Positions 23,254 through 33,750 of a stretch of DNA of 64,000 nucleotides are shown here, piece after piece. Each line of letters starts with the position of its first letter. Position 1 is the first letter of the stretch. Both the position numbers and the translations under genes were made by a program. Source of the DNA: Catenaria anguillulae PL171 (taxonomy: Eukaryota > Blastocladiomycota > Blastocladiomycetes > Blastocladiales > Catenariaceae); the NCBI GenBank assembly GCA_002102555.1, contig MCFL01000063.1, positions 1 to 64,000 of the forward strand. Reading direction: 5' to 3'. Under the pieces are notes generated by a model. That model ran no database searches. It was not told the DNA's origin and saw nothing but the letters and a program-made list of their open reading frames with translations.

Positions 23254-23653
23254 TTGTTGTTCACCCCTGCCCAAAATTGCCATCATATAGTCACAGCCAA
23301 ACACTTGCCATTTTTTGGCAAATTTCGAGGTTTACAGGAGGCCGCGAGTTCGATTCTGGGCGTCGCCTCGCATTCTTTCGACTTTTCCAGGTTTTGCGGT
23401 TTGGGAAAATTTCCGGTTATCATGAGGTCGCGCGTTCAAACCGTGTACGGTCGGCCGACAGTGGCATCCGCCTTCAGTTTCTTCATCCCGGAAACGATAC
23501 CTAACCAGGCCTGCAAGGAATGGCCGGGGTGGACGGGGGCACGGACGTACACCCTGGCGCACTCCATGGCAATTTTGGCAGCGAAAATGCGGCGTTCACG
23601 CCCATTCACGCTTGCGATAATAAATGTGGTACATCCGTCACAATTCACAACAC

Positions 23654-23735
23654 GACAGCGTGCCCGAGCGGTTAAGGGGATTGACTCGAAATCAATTAGG
23701 CTCTGCCTGCACAGGTTCGAATCCTGTCGCTGTCG
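23654..23735 (+). tRNA. tRNA-Ser (anticodon CGA)
   Basis: Class II tRNA with a long variable arm (TAGGCTCTGCCTGC). Acceptor GACAGCG/CGCTGTC. The anticodon stem ATTGA/TCAAT encloses CTCGAAA, anticodon CGA. T arm AGGTTCGAATCC. TTTTT follows about 10 nt downstream. Confidence 0.95.
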
Positions 23736-23991
23736 GACGACATCTTTTTGCCCTTCCTCCCCTCTATGTATACGCACATCAACCACAGACTTGGACAGAT
23801 GTTGTGGCAGCAGATTTCCATTGATCAAGACGCCCTGGTGATACCTCCCCTTTTGAGGACAGATAGTGACAATGGCGAACGCTGTCGAGCCTGTTGCGAA
23901 AAGCGGCGGATGACTTGGTGGCAGAGTATGAAGGAACACACTACATATATAATGGGTATTTTTCGCGGTGCAAGACAAGCCGGTCGTATGG

Positions 23992-24064
23992 TGTAGTCGG
24001 TTAGCACACGAGACTCTGAATCTCGGGACCTGAGTTCGAATCTCAGTATGACCTAGCGAATCGA
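23992..24064 (+). tRNA. tRNA-Gln (anticodon CTG)
   Basis: Runs from GGTCGTA to TATGACC plus T; the strict mature part ends at 24054. Acceptor GGTCGTA/TATGACC pairs with one G-T. The anticodon stem CGAGA/TCTCG encloses CTCTGAA, anticodon CTG. T arm GAGTTCGAATCTC. TTTT lies about 15 nt downstream. Confidence 0.93.
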
Positions 24065-24170
24065 TTTTGCAACCTTAATCTTTAGCTTGACCCACGTCCA
24101 CAGCGACCGCAACGATCTGGAGCGATTATCCCGAACCAACGCCCAATCTATTACACGAAAAAAACTCAAC

Positions 24171-26205
24171 TTAGGAACACTTTGCCACCACCTCCCTGAC
24201 CTGCGCCATTACGGCCCTCGCTACCTCTACCCCACCACCCCAGGCCAGGCCTGCCACCACCTTTTCCAAGCCTTGAACATCCAATCCAACCTGGACACGA
24301 ATCTTTTCCTCGTCCGACATACTTCCTTGCGCCCCCTCCCCACCACCGCCGCCACCAGCATGTGTGCCACCACCACCACCACCAGTGCCGCCTCTTGACG
24401 ACTTTGCCTGCTTCAACCGCCGGAGCGACTCTTCGGTCTTTTTCAACGTCTCTAGCAAGTCGCCCACGACCGCTGTATACTCTTTGACCGCCAAATCGAC
24501 CACCTTAGGCACCACCGCCGCCCATACATCTTCGAGCTTGGGCGCCGTCGACATGAGATCCGTCATGTCCTTGAACACAACGGGAATAAACGACGACGGG
24601 GATGTGGGCGCCGGCCGCCCCGTAGCGCGAAATTGGGCAGCAATTGAGCGCGTCAGCCGAAGCACTTGAATAGCATTGTCAGTCAGCTCGCGCACAATGA
24701 CTTGCTGCCACGTGGCAAATAAAGTCGTGCGCCCGCTCGCAAGCACGGGCGCAAGCCCCTGGGCAATCAGCGGATGTGCCGAGGTGACGAGCTTGCACGC
24801 CACCACGCGCGCATGGGTTGCGTCGACATCCACCATGTTTTGCACCAACTCGCTGGCCGCTGGCGGCGTCATCGCTTGGCCTTGTTCTTGGCCAAGCGCC
24901 AAGTGATACCTTCGGATAACCTGTACGCTCAACTTCCAAAACCGATGAGCAACTGCCGCTACCCACCCGTCGCCCATGCGCTCAAGTGCCCTGACCAGAG
25001 TGTCACCGCTGCGCGGATTGGCCTCGACGTCACCTGCAATTTGCCGCGAAATCAGCTGAAAGTAGGTTTCGACGGGCCAGCGGCGCATGAGCGCGGCGAG
25101 TTCCGGGATCTGATCCACTTGATGTGCAAGCTCGAGCGCCGCGAGCATGTCGCTAAAGAATTGGACAACCGCAGAGTAGTTGCGGTGAAAGGCCGACGGC
25201 ACGGATGCAGAGTAGTGGCTAGGCGTCAGGCCAGTGTCGAGCGCCTCGACGAGACGGAGCAGAACGTGATGTGCAAGGCTGGTTGCGAGCGACAGAGGCG
25301 AGGCCGCTCGCAGGGTCGGGAGAAGTTTGAGTGGGCCAGCGAGGAGCTGGTCGTGGACCGTGCGCAGGTACGTGGGCAGTTGGCGCGATGCCGAGCGTGC
25401 AGAGAGCAAGATCGGGTCGATTTGCGTGGTGATGTAGGCAACAATGAGCTGCGAGTACGAGTCCAGGTATACGTACACGCGGGCACATGCTTGAAATGCT
25501 GGCTCGTCAATGTGCGAAGACGTCCGAAACTCATCCAGTGCACGGGACAAGTACGCATGCGCAGACCGTTCCAGGATGGAGCCAACGAGATCGAGCCTGG
25601 TGGACAGTGTCGCGAGAAACGGGTAGGTGGCCGAGTGCGGGTCGATCGAGGCGCGCAGCAAGGAGTGGAGTAGCGTGAGCTGGTCGAGACGAGCGAGGGA
25701 TGTGACGGCTTGAGCGGCATCGGGGTCATCTGCCGTCGGCGAGCGGTTGCGGGCCTGTTGGTCATCTGATTCACTGGGAAGCCCGAGCTGCGACTCGAGC
25801 CAGGCGAGTTTCTTTTCGACGTCGAGGAAGAAGAGGAGCAATTTCTGCACATCCGTCGATTTTTTTTTTTTCCCTTTCAGTGTTGGCAATGCACAATCCA
25901 TTGCTGTCAAAACAGACAGACAAAAAGTGTACCTTGTGATGGCGGACTCGTTCGAGCTCCGCCAATTTTGCCTTGAACCCAGCGTGCTCTTCGCCGGCCG
26001 ACGCCTCCAGCAGCTGGACCTCGTCCTCGAGCACCTTGAGCGGATCGCGGGCACCGGCAAGCTTGTCGCGCGACGAAATCAAGGTGCCGACAACGGCCTG
26101 GTACTTTGGGTAGTGGTGGTTGACGGCGTGCACGATGCGGGCGCGCACTTGGTGTTTTTGGCGGGTCAGGTCGGCCTTGAGCGACCGGAGAGAGCGTTCG
26201 TCCAT
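24171..26205 (-). CDS. COG2: Conserved oligomeric Golgi complex subunit 2
   Basis: Two exons, 25933-26205 and 24171-25844, give 648 aa; the 88-nt intron joins RVRHHK to KLLLFFLDVEKKLAWLE. Cog2 is part of lobe A of the COG tether, which handles retrograde vesicle traffic at the Golgi. The N-terminal helix pair (RSLKADLTRQKHQVRARIVHAVNHHYPKYQAVV, then DPLKVLEDEVQLL) matches the Cog2 N-domain. The C-terminal domain contains VAHRFWKLSVQVIRRYHLAL, like the conserved RFWKLSxQ region of the family. A Gly-rich loop interrupts the C-terminus (GGTGGGGGGTHAGGGGGG). The usual short segment before the first helix is missing. CTTAACCAG immediately before the ATG looks like a splice acceptor, so a further 5' exon is possible. 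Confidence 0.8.
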
Positions 26206-26926
26206 GGCTGGTTAAGTGTTTGCGTTGAGCCTTGAGTTGATATGGGTTATCGTGAGGGGTTACTCCATTGCCCAAAAGCAAGTGGCATGTGTCTGATCAG
26301 GAGTCTGGACTCCTGGTCTAGGTAAGCCGCCTACCATAGCCCACCACCGGCTCGGCGGCGGCTGATCGGCGGCCATGCTCAGTCAAGTCATCCTCAAAAA
26401 TGAACATGCTACTAGTAGCGCTGGCCAGTGACTCTAATGATGGTCGGCGTGCCCACGGTGCCCCACGGCTCAATGCTCAATTACAAGCTGCCGAGACAGT
26501 GGTTCAATGCACTCGCCGGCTGTCGCTTCAATTGAGTTAATATTGGCCGGAGTGGGTGGTGTCTCAGGTGTCTCAGGTGTTTTCGGCGCGATAACCGGCC
26601 CGGACGCGCCAGACAGACGAGACGAGAGGGTGACTGATCCAACGAGGAAAGGAACTTGAAGTGGACTTGGACTCAGATCACTCAACTCAATGCATGGCCT
26701 GGCCCATGGACGCCTTTGAGCTTTGAGCGAATTGAGACGCATGTCTCGTTGGACTTGAGCCAACCCCCAAAGCCAAAGGGCCGAGCGAGGGCTACTTAAC
26801 CAGGCCACTGCCCCCCACCCGCCACCACCGCCGGCAGTCGTGCATTCGAAGCTCAAACTTGCCCTCAAGTCACACAGTCTCTGCCCACATTCACATTCAC
26901 ACTCACTCACTCATTCAACTCACACC
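26206..26926. promoter_or_regulatory. Divergent intergenic region, COG2 / NmrA-like gene
   Basis: About 0.7 kb between two divergent genes. It should hold both promoters and possibly a short first exon of COG2. The end near 26881-26926 is a CA/CT-rich leader before the ATG at 26927. Confidence 0.4.
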
Positions 26927-28064
26927 ATGTCGTCGACCATAAAGTTCCCCACGGTCCTCATCACGTCGTGCGACGGTGCCACAGGCTCGAGTATCGCCAA
27001 CCATCTCGCCAAGTGCGCCGACCGCATCCACGAGGTCCGTATGCTGTGCCAAGACAAGGACGAGGCCCACGCGCACTTGCTCTCGGGGAGCCGCAACTTC
27101 AAGCTCTGCCAAGGTCTCTTGACTTGACTTTGTGTTTCACCTACCTTGCCACTCACCGTGGTCCGTGACTCACTCCCATGTTTGCACAAAAAAAACCACA
27201 GTCAACCCGACCGACAAGGACGCCATCAAGCAGTTCATGCAAGGCGTCGACCTTGTTGCCATCGTCCCGCCCGCGCGCCACAACAAGTTTGACGTCGCAC
27301 GCACCATGCTTTCGTGTGCCATTGACGCCCAAGTCCCCAACGCCATTTTGCTGTCGTGGTGTGGCACGCACGCGGGCGAATCGACGGCCAAGACGACCCA
27401 GCTCGCCAAATTCAAGGACCTCGAGCAAGCCTTCATGGGGGCTGACGGGATCCACAACAAGGTGACGGTGCGCGCCAACTGGTTTGCCGACAACCTCACC
27501 ACGTACGCGACGCTCATTGTGCACAACAAGTCGTTGCCGTTGCCCGTTGGCACGTCGGCCAAGATTGCTCCGCTCGATTCGGACGTGCTCGGCATGGCGC
27601 TGGCCAAACTCATGGGCATGATGCTTGGCGACGAGAAAGTCACGGGCGGCGATTCCAAAATGGTTGACAAGGTCAAGAACCAGACGCTCACGTTTACTGG
27701 CGCCACACCCATGTCGGGTCCCGACATGGCGCGCGAGCTCGGCAAGGCCATGGGGTGCGAGATTGCATTCAAGGACGTGACGCTTGACCAGGCCAAGCAA
27801 GTGCTTTGCCAGACGCGTCCAAAGCTCGACGAGTCCGAGATTGATGCCTTGCTCGAGACGTACAACTTGTGGAAGGACGGCATCTTGGACCGGACCTCGG
27901 ACGATTTGGTGCATGTGTTGGGCATTGAGCATCCAAAGTTTGACTTGTCGGCGACCAGGCTCAAGCCGCTCTTGTTTTCGTTTGCCGGTGCGCAGGGCGA
28001 GACGGGCGGCATGGCGGGCCAGCAAAAGGTGATGGCGCAGACCGAGGGCGTCAAGACCAAGTGA
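26927..28064 (+). CDS. NmrA-like NAD(P)-binding protein
   Basis: Two exons, 26927-27113 and 27202-28064, give 349 aa. The N-terminus has a Rossmann-type beta-strand and glycine motif (FPTVLITSCDGATGSSIANHLAK), followed by a second strand EVRMLCQDKDEA. Typical NmrA-family segments follow: DLVAIVPP, VPNAILLSWCGTHA, VTVRANWFADNL, IAPLDSDVLGMALAKLM and LTFTGATPMSGPDMARELGKAMG. Such proteins are atypical short-chain dehydrogenase relatives that sense NAD(P) or act as oxidoreductases. There is no clear YxxxK catalytic pair, so a regulatory or binding role is possible. No signal peptide or membrane segment. The donor GTCTCT is weak, but the frame joins cleanly. Confidence 0.75.
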
Positions 28065-28438
28065 GAACCCGAGTGTAGGATAGTGGAAGTCGCGGTTGTG
28101 CCCATGATGATGGATTTTGGGTGTGTGCTTGTTTACCCAGAGTTGTCGATCTGTTGTATAGTTTGATTCCCAATGCCCCGCCGTCCGCCTTTGCCATCGA
28201 ATTTCTTCTCTTATTGTGTGTGTGCGAATTGTCGTTGGAAATGAAATCATCGTGCTTTACTGATTGCACATGTCTCACTCTGATCGATCCAGGGAGGATC
28301 GTCTCTGTCATCTCTGTCAACAGGCATAATAGGCCTTTGAGATCTCAACCCCATTATATCTCCAGAAACATCCATTGCATATTGATCGTTGTGATTCGTT
28401 CATACATAGACAAAGCACATGCAATACGTCCGTCCATT
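28065..28438. other. Intergenic
   Basis: 3' flank of the NmrA-like gene and 5' flank of the AP endonuclease gene. No gene recognised. Confidence 0.4.
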
Positions 28439-29462
28439 ATGCCACCGAAACGCAAAGCCTCGGCCCGCCTTGCTGCCGCCGCCAGCCAAGACTCTCATCC
28501 TACGTCGGACTCTCACTCGTCAACCGTGACCGATTCGCAAGCGAGCACAGCCACCGGCCTTGATGCGGACGACAACAACAACCTTGGCGCTACTCCGCCG
28601 AAACCCAAGCGCACACGCAAACGTCTCACCGACCCTTCGACCAGCCAACCACCGACATTGGCTGATGACCCGGCTGACGACAGCCAAGCAACTACAACAG
28701 CACAATTCGACAGCCAGTTGAGCGACTACCATGGTACCGACGGCAGCTCACAGGCGTCCACGTTCGACTCACAATCGTCCTCGACGGCCGGCGTACTCGT
28801 ACACATTCCGACCAACACGACGTTGCCTGCCGACATCGAGCCGACGCCCGTCCCTGATGGCCACGTCAAGATTGTCACGTTGAATGTGGGCGGATTCAAT
28901 GCGGCCATGAAAAAGGGTATGTACCGAATTCACTCGCCGGGTCTATTGTCGTATCTAATGCGTCTCGACCACGGAATGCAGGTCTCGACAAGTACGTGGC
29001 CGCCGAAGCCGCAGACATTGTATGCCTGCAAGAGGTCAAACTCAACTCGGATCCGGATCCCGACACGGTGGCGTTCCTGGCCGACTATCCGCATCGCTAC
29101 TTTCATCATTGCACCGCGAAAAGGGGATACGCAGGGACCGCCGTCCTGTCCAAAGTCGAGCCCATCTCGTCAACTCTTGGGCTACCCGACGGGTCTGACA
29201 ACGAAGGCCGTGTCATCACACTGGAATTCAACACTTGGTATCTCGTAGCGACATATGTCATGAATGCGGGCCAAGGGCTCAAGCGGCTCGACGAAAAGAT
29301 GCAGTGGAATGCCAAACTGCGCACATACGTGAAGGAGTTGGATCAATGCAAGCCCGTGGTGTGGTGTGGCGACTTGAATGTTGCGCATTGCGAGGGTGAT
29401 TTGGCGCGGCCAAAGACCAATGCAAAGTACGCATGTTCCTCCTTCGTTCTTTCACCCACCTG

Positions 29463-29503
<41 letters not shown>

Positions 29504-29880
29504 AGGTTAACCAACCCGTATGTGTTTCCGACAGAACCGCCGGATTCACGCCAACCGAGCGCGCAGACTTTTCGTCCACGCTAGCGTCAGTCAACCTGCG
29601 CGACGTTTGGCGCGACCAGCATCCAGACCCATGCCAGCAGTTTACCTACTTTTCGTACCGGTTCCAGTGCCGTGCAAAGCGCATTGGATGGCGTTTGGAT
29701 TACTTTGTCGTGAGCGCGAGGCTCTTGGAGGGCAGCGAGGGGGACGCGGACGTGGATGTGGATTTGGGCCAGTGTACGATTCGCGACGACATGTATGGCA
29801 TGAGCGACCATGTGCCCGTTGTTTTGACGTTGCGTGCCGGTAGTCAAGACGATGCGGATGGGAAGGGCGAGGAAGCGTAA
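28439..29880 (+). CDS. AP endonuclease, exonuclease III family (APE1 type)
   Basis: Three exons, 28439-28916, 28982-29426 and 29535-29880, give 422 aa. The enzyme incises DNA 5' to abasic sites in base-excision repair. The first about 130 residues are disordered and Ser/Thr/Asp-rich with basic nuclear-signal-like patches (PPKRKASARL, KPKRTRKR). The catalytic fold follows: VTLNVGGF, IVCLQEVK with metal-binding Glu about 177, KRGYAGTAVLSK, WCGDLNVAH with Asp/Asn about 290/292, GFTPTERADF, GWRLDYFVVS, and SDHVPV with the catalytic Asp-His near 399-400. The wording GDLNVAH and AGFTPxER is closer to human APE1 than to Apn2. Intron 2 contains a 39-base T run and, if unspliced, would stay open as a Phe run. 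Confidence 0.92.
29464..29502. repeat. Poly-T run inside an intron
   Basis: 39 consecutive T in the second intron of the AP endonuclease gene, on the sense strand and upstream of the acceptor ACAG at 29531-29534. It could act as an exaggerated polypyrimidine tract. Confidence 0.95.
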
Positions 29881-30137
29881 AAGGAGTGGATCATGTTCAT
29901 GTGTTTGGTATTTTCGCTAGTATCTGCCATGTTTAGGACCTGTTGTTGGAGGACTTGATGATGCTGTCGGAACCGTCCATATCACGGACGGAAAACCACG
30001 GAAACAAACAGTACTTGGTAGGGCTTGACGGATCATGTAACATAAGATACGAGGCAGAGAATAAATATGTACAGAGAAACAAAAATGCGTCCAGCGAAAA
30101 CAACCAGAAATACATAAGACCCCAACACGTGCTAAGC

Positions 30138-31902
30138 CTACTTGTTCCGGGCCGCGTCGCCGCAATCCTCATCCATACTCTTGGCCACCAACTGATCCAT
30201 GGACACGAGCACGTTGCCCGACCGGACCCTCGGCGGTGGCGGCGTATCGAGATCCATGGGCTCTCCCTCATCATCCTCGTCGTCCTCGTCCTCGTCATCC
30301 TCCTCCTCTTGCTCGTCCTCGTCGCTGCCACCCCTCGACTGGTCAAAGTCCATGGCACTTGTCTCGGCACTGGCCTCGCCACCGCCGTCTTCCTGATCGC
30401 GCTCGTCCTGAAACCACTCATTGTCCCAATACCGATTGCCGCCCGCGACGCCCGGCCGCACACCCAACCTGACCCTGGCCTCCAAATCCGCTTGCATTTC
30501 AACTGCACGATCCCTCTCGGCGGCCCACCCGTCCTCGGTCAGCGAATCAATGGCGGGCGGCGGCTGATGCATTTGAGTGCTTGGCGCGGGCCCCAAAAAC
30601 TTGAGATGTTCGGCAATCACGCGCTTGATATTGTTGAGCTCGTGCGTTGAGTTTTCGTTGCGCAACTGGTCATGGATCTTTGGATGCAGCTTGTAGTCCG
30701 GGCCATAGTACTCGAGGTAAGGGTGTGGCGGAATGGCATTGGGCAGCTTGGCATTGACCAGGAGTGCCGTTTCGTTGGCCCAGCACCGCGCCACGTTCTT
30801 GATAGTGTATCCGCCGCCGCCAAGCACAACCAAGGGCACTTGAAACGATTTCATGTATTCGACACATTGGCCGTGGCCGTCGATCGACAGGCAGAATTGA
30901 CCAAGCCGGTCGCAGCCCAGCGAGTCGGCGCCGCATTGCAGGACAATGGCGCCGGGCCGGAACGTGTGCATGACTTGTTCCATGATGGATTTGAAGAGCG
31001 ACACGTAAGTTGTGTCGTCCATGCCGGCCTTGAGCGGCACGTTGAGCGAGTAGTACCGGCCGTGGTCGTGGCCAATTTCCGAAATGGCGCCCGTGCCTAC
31101 CGCATGACCCCCGCAAAGAGTATGAATGCGAGTTAAAACCTACGATCCTGCAGCAAGATCATGAAAAGAGAAAACTTGAGCGAGTCAACGTACCGGGAAA
31201 GAAAGGATCCGATCCACCATCGCCACTCGGGCCATACCGATGAAAGCTCACCGTCATGACCCTATCCGTCTTATAAAACGCCTCCTGGACGCCATCCCCA
31301 TGATGCACATCAATGTCAATGTACAGGACGCGCGCATGACACCGCAACAGCTCCATGATGCACAGCACGATATCATTCACGTAGCAAAATCCACTGGCCT
31401 CGGTCTTTTTCGCATGATGCAACCCACCCGACCAATTGATGGCCACATCTGCTTCACCACGGTTGATTTGCGCAGCAGCCGCAAGCGACCCGCCCGCAGA
31501 CACGCGGCAAAACTTGTACAGATCGTTGAAGATGGGGCAATCGTCGCCCACATTGAATCTGCTCAACACGTCTTTGAAAGCACTGACATTGTCCGGGGTG
31601 ACGGTACGCAAAAAGTCGACATAGTCCGAAACGTGGAACATCTTGAGCTCTTCTTCCGAGGCCATGCGCGGCTGGTACATGTCGAGCCGGTCGTACAGGC
31701 CGTAGCACAGTACCAGCTCGTGGCAAAGCGCCATGCGCTGCGGCTTCATCGGGTGACGTTTGCCGTAGTGGATCGTCGACACGATGTCGTCATAGTAGTA
31801 GGACGTGCGGCCTTTTCGCGAGGGGCCCGTCGGCTGGTATCGGTGTTTGGCGTCGGGCGCCGACGAGGATTTGGATACGGACAGGCCAGAGAAGGTGGCC
31901 AT
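30138..31902 (-). CDS. Class I histone deacetylase
   Basis: Two exons, 31194-31902 and 30138-31096, give 555 aa; the 97-nt intron splits [12 protein letters not shown]. This zinc enzyme removes acetyl groups from histone tails in nuclear corepressor complexes. Signature elements: [38 protein letters not shown] (catalytic His pair 162-163), [27 protein letters not shown] (zinc ligands Asp198 and His200), [16 protein letters not shown], and [14 protein letters not shown] with the transition-state Tyr. Details such as [17 protein letters not shown] and [13 protein letters not shown] look closer to HDAC3/Hos2 than to Rpd3, but this is uncertain. Unusual parts are a short PSGDGGSD insertion before FFPG and a long acidic tail ([18 protein letters not shown]). 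Confidence 0.93.
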
Positions 31903-32306
31903 CTTTCTTTTTACTGTTCCGTCGAAAGTAGGACGATGGGATGGATCGCTGAGGAAGAGCTCGGGTTGGAGGAGTGGGCGGGGCTAGGCAGAGTAGAAGT
32001 TCGTTCTGGTTGAGTGCTGTAGGTGCATGGATGTCGGGCGTCGATGCACCGATACTTCATTGACCGCTTTGAATATCAATAACATGAAAAATATTCGACT
32101 CTGTCTAACAAAATGTAAAATGAAAGATCGACAGTCGTGTGGACGAGGGCCGCCGATCCGTCGATTTCCTTTCTTTTTTGTGTCTCTTTGATTCACCTCC
32201 ACCGTGTAAAGATTTAAGAATGTACATATGTATACCATATTCAAGTTCCATCACGGCATCATCCAATACCTCGCAATAATCGGTAATCAGAACACACGCA
32301 TAAGCT
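31903..32306. promoter_or_regulatory. Divergent promoter region, HDAC / Elp5
   Basis: 404 bp between the two start codons. Both genes act in transcription-linked or tRNA-modification processes. No specific element recognised. Confidence 0.4.
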
Positions 32307-33440
32307 ATGTCGGTCATTTTTGCAAAGACACACCTCGAACGCCTCTTGTCGGGCCCGGCATCGGGCACTTCTGCCGCTTCATCCGGCGCCATCGCCGTCC
32401 TCGATTCGCTCGAGCAGTCGGCTCTGCCACTGCTCAGTGCCTTTGCCTCGTCGGCCGCCTCGCGGTCCCGCCCGCTGCTCATCCTGTGCCTCGAGCACTC
32501 GCCGCATGCTTGGCACTCGCTGCTGCCTGCCTCTACTCTTGCGCAAGTCGTGGATCTCGCAGCCAGTCTCCCATTTCCGTCTGCGTCTGCTTCTGTGGCC
32601 ATGACGCCCAACTCCAACTCGCAGGAATGCTGGATCAAGTCGCATGTGGTCCCACACTTGACTCGATTTCTTGCCTCTTCACGCTCATCGACTGGCAATG
32701 TGCCGGCGTCGCCGCTCATTCTCATCGACTCGCTCAATCCGCTCGTGTCGCTGTACCCAACTGCCAACCACTTTGCTCGATCCCTCTCATTGCTCTTGCA
32801 TCTGGTCTCAACAACGTCCTCGTCGGCCACTCTGCTTCTCCCACTCACTTCGCACTCACCCTACTCGTCGGCCCTAACCTACCTCACCCCATCCACGCTC
32901 ACTGTGACCAACGCTGCCCGTGCAGTACGCGAACTGTCGGTGATCACGGACCGCCCACAAGGTGACTTGGGATTGCACATTGAAAGCAACCAACCATGCG
33001 ACTTGATTGTGCACTTGACCAGCGTGAAAGGCGGTGGCACGGCCAAGGTGGTTTCCGAGTCGGTGCGCATGACGCGATCCTCCTCTTCGGCCACTTGGAC
33101 TTATGGCGTGTTTCCACCTACCGCAGCAGCAGCCAGTGTGGCCGATTCCAAGCCAGTTGCACCCGACAACACTGGTGCCCGGTCGGCGGCTGCAGATCCA
33201 ACACTTGGCTTGTCGTTCAACTTGAAGCTCACAGACAAGCAGCGCCAGGCCAAAGATAAGGTGGTGTTGCCGCATTTCAAGATGCAGCAGTTTGAAGAGG
33301 AGACTGGACGAGGAGGCGGGGGTCCGGGTGTGGCCGACACCAACGCGGGCGGCGGCGGCGTCGGCGGCGTGATTCATTACGAATTGGATTTGGAAGATGA
33401 TTTCGATGATGAGGATCCTGACGCGGATTTGGACTTGTAA
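32307..33440 (+). CDS. ELP5: Elongator complex subunit Elp5
   Basis: Single exon, 377 aa. Elp5 with Elp4 and Elp6 forms the RecA-like ring of Elongator, needed for wobble-uridine modification of tRNA. The body has a RecA-like pattern (PLLILCLEHSP, PLILIDSLNPLVSLYPTANHFARSLSLLLHL). The diagnostic part is the C-terminus: LGLSFNLKLTDKQRQAKDKVVLPHFK, then IHYELDLEDDFDDEDPDADLDL, which matches the conserved Elp5 tail (NL.LT..QR.AR..V.LP and an acidic end with DEEDPDDDLD). No Walker A motif is evident, as usual for Elp5. A Gly-rich linker precedes the acidic tail. Confidence 0.85.
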   Translation: MSVIFAKTHLERLLSGPASGTSAASSGAIAVLDSLEQSALPLLSAFASSAASRSRPLLILCLEHSPHAWHSLLPASTLAQVVDLAASLPFPSASASVAMTPNSNSQECWIKSHVVPHLTRFLASSRSSTGNVPASPLILIDSLNPLVSLYPTANHFARSLSLLLHLVSTTSSSATLLLPLTSHSPYSSALTYLTPSTLTVTNAARAVRELSVITDRPQGDLGLHIESNQPCDLIVHLTSVKGGGTAKVVSESVRMTRSSSSATWTYGVFPPTAAAASVADSKPVAPDNTGARSAAADPTLGLSFNLKLTDKQRQAKDKVVLPHFKMQQFEEETGRGGGGPGVADTNAGGGGVGGVIHYELDLEDDFDDEDPDADLDL

Positions 33441-33750
33441 TGAGCCGATAAGTTATGTAATAGAATGACTGGTATATTGGATGGATTGTGCGCTGCACAT
33501 GGGGATCACAAGGGGAAGTGTCGAAAAAAAAAAAAATTTTAAGTCAAAAAGGCAACAACGTCGCAGTCAGTAGTCGGTAGGAGCTCACTGACGGGGGAAT
33601 CAATCAAACAGAAAAGGAAACAGGGGATGACGAGTCCTGTGCTGGACCTTGGAATGGAAGCAAGAATGCCATGAGGAAGATGCGAGAAACCTTTCAACCA
33701 TTTTCAAAATGACGGGGTATTGCATGCGTGCGTGTGCCTACAAGTCGGGG
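33441..33750. other. Convergent intergenic region
   Basis: 3' ends of ELP5 (+) and the membrane protein gene (-). It contains 13 consecutive A at 33524-33536 followed by TTTT. Confidence 0.5.

Noticed and set aside
23330-23450. tRNA-like T-arm sequences (gagttcgattct and gcgttcaaacc)
   Set aside because: No matching acceptor or anticodon arms could be built; at most decayed tRNA pieces.
27153-28250. 365-codon minus-strand frame over the NmrA-like gene
   Set aside because: Antisense shadow of a well-supported coding exon; His/Arg-rich without motifs.
29427-29534. Treating the AP endonuclease intron 2 as coding (Phe run)
   Set aside because: Clear GT and AG sites, and splicing restores the family sequence NAK-TAGFTPTER; homologues have no such Phe insert.
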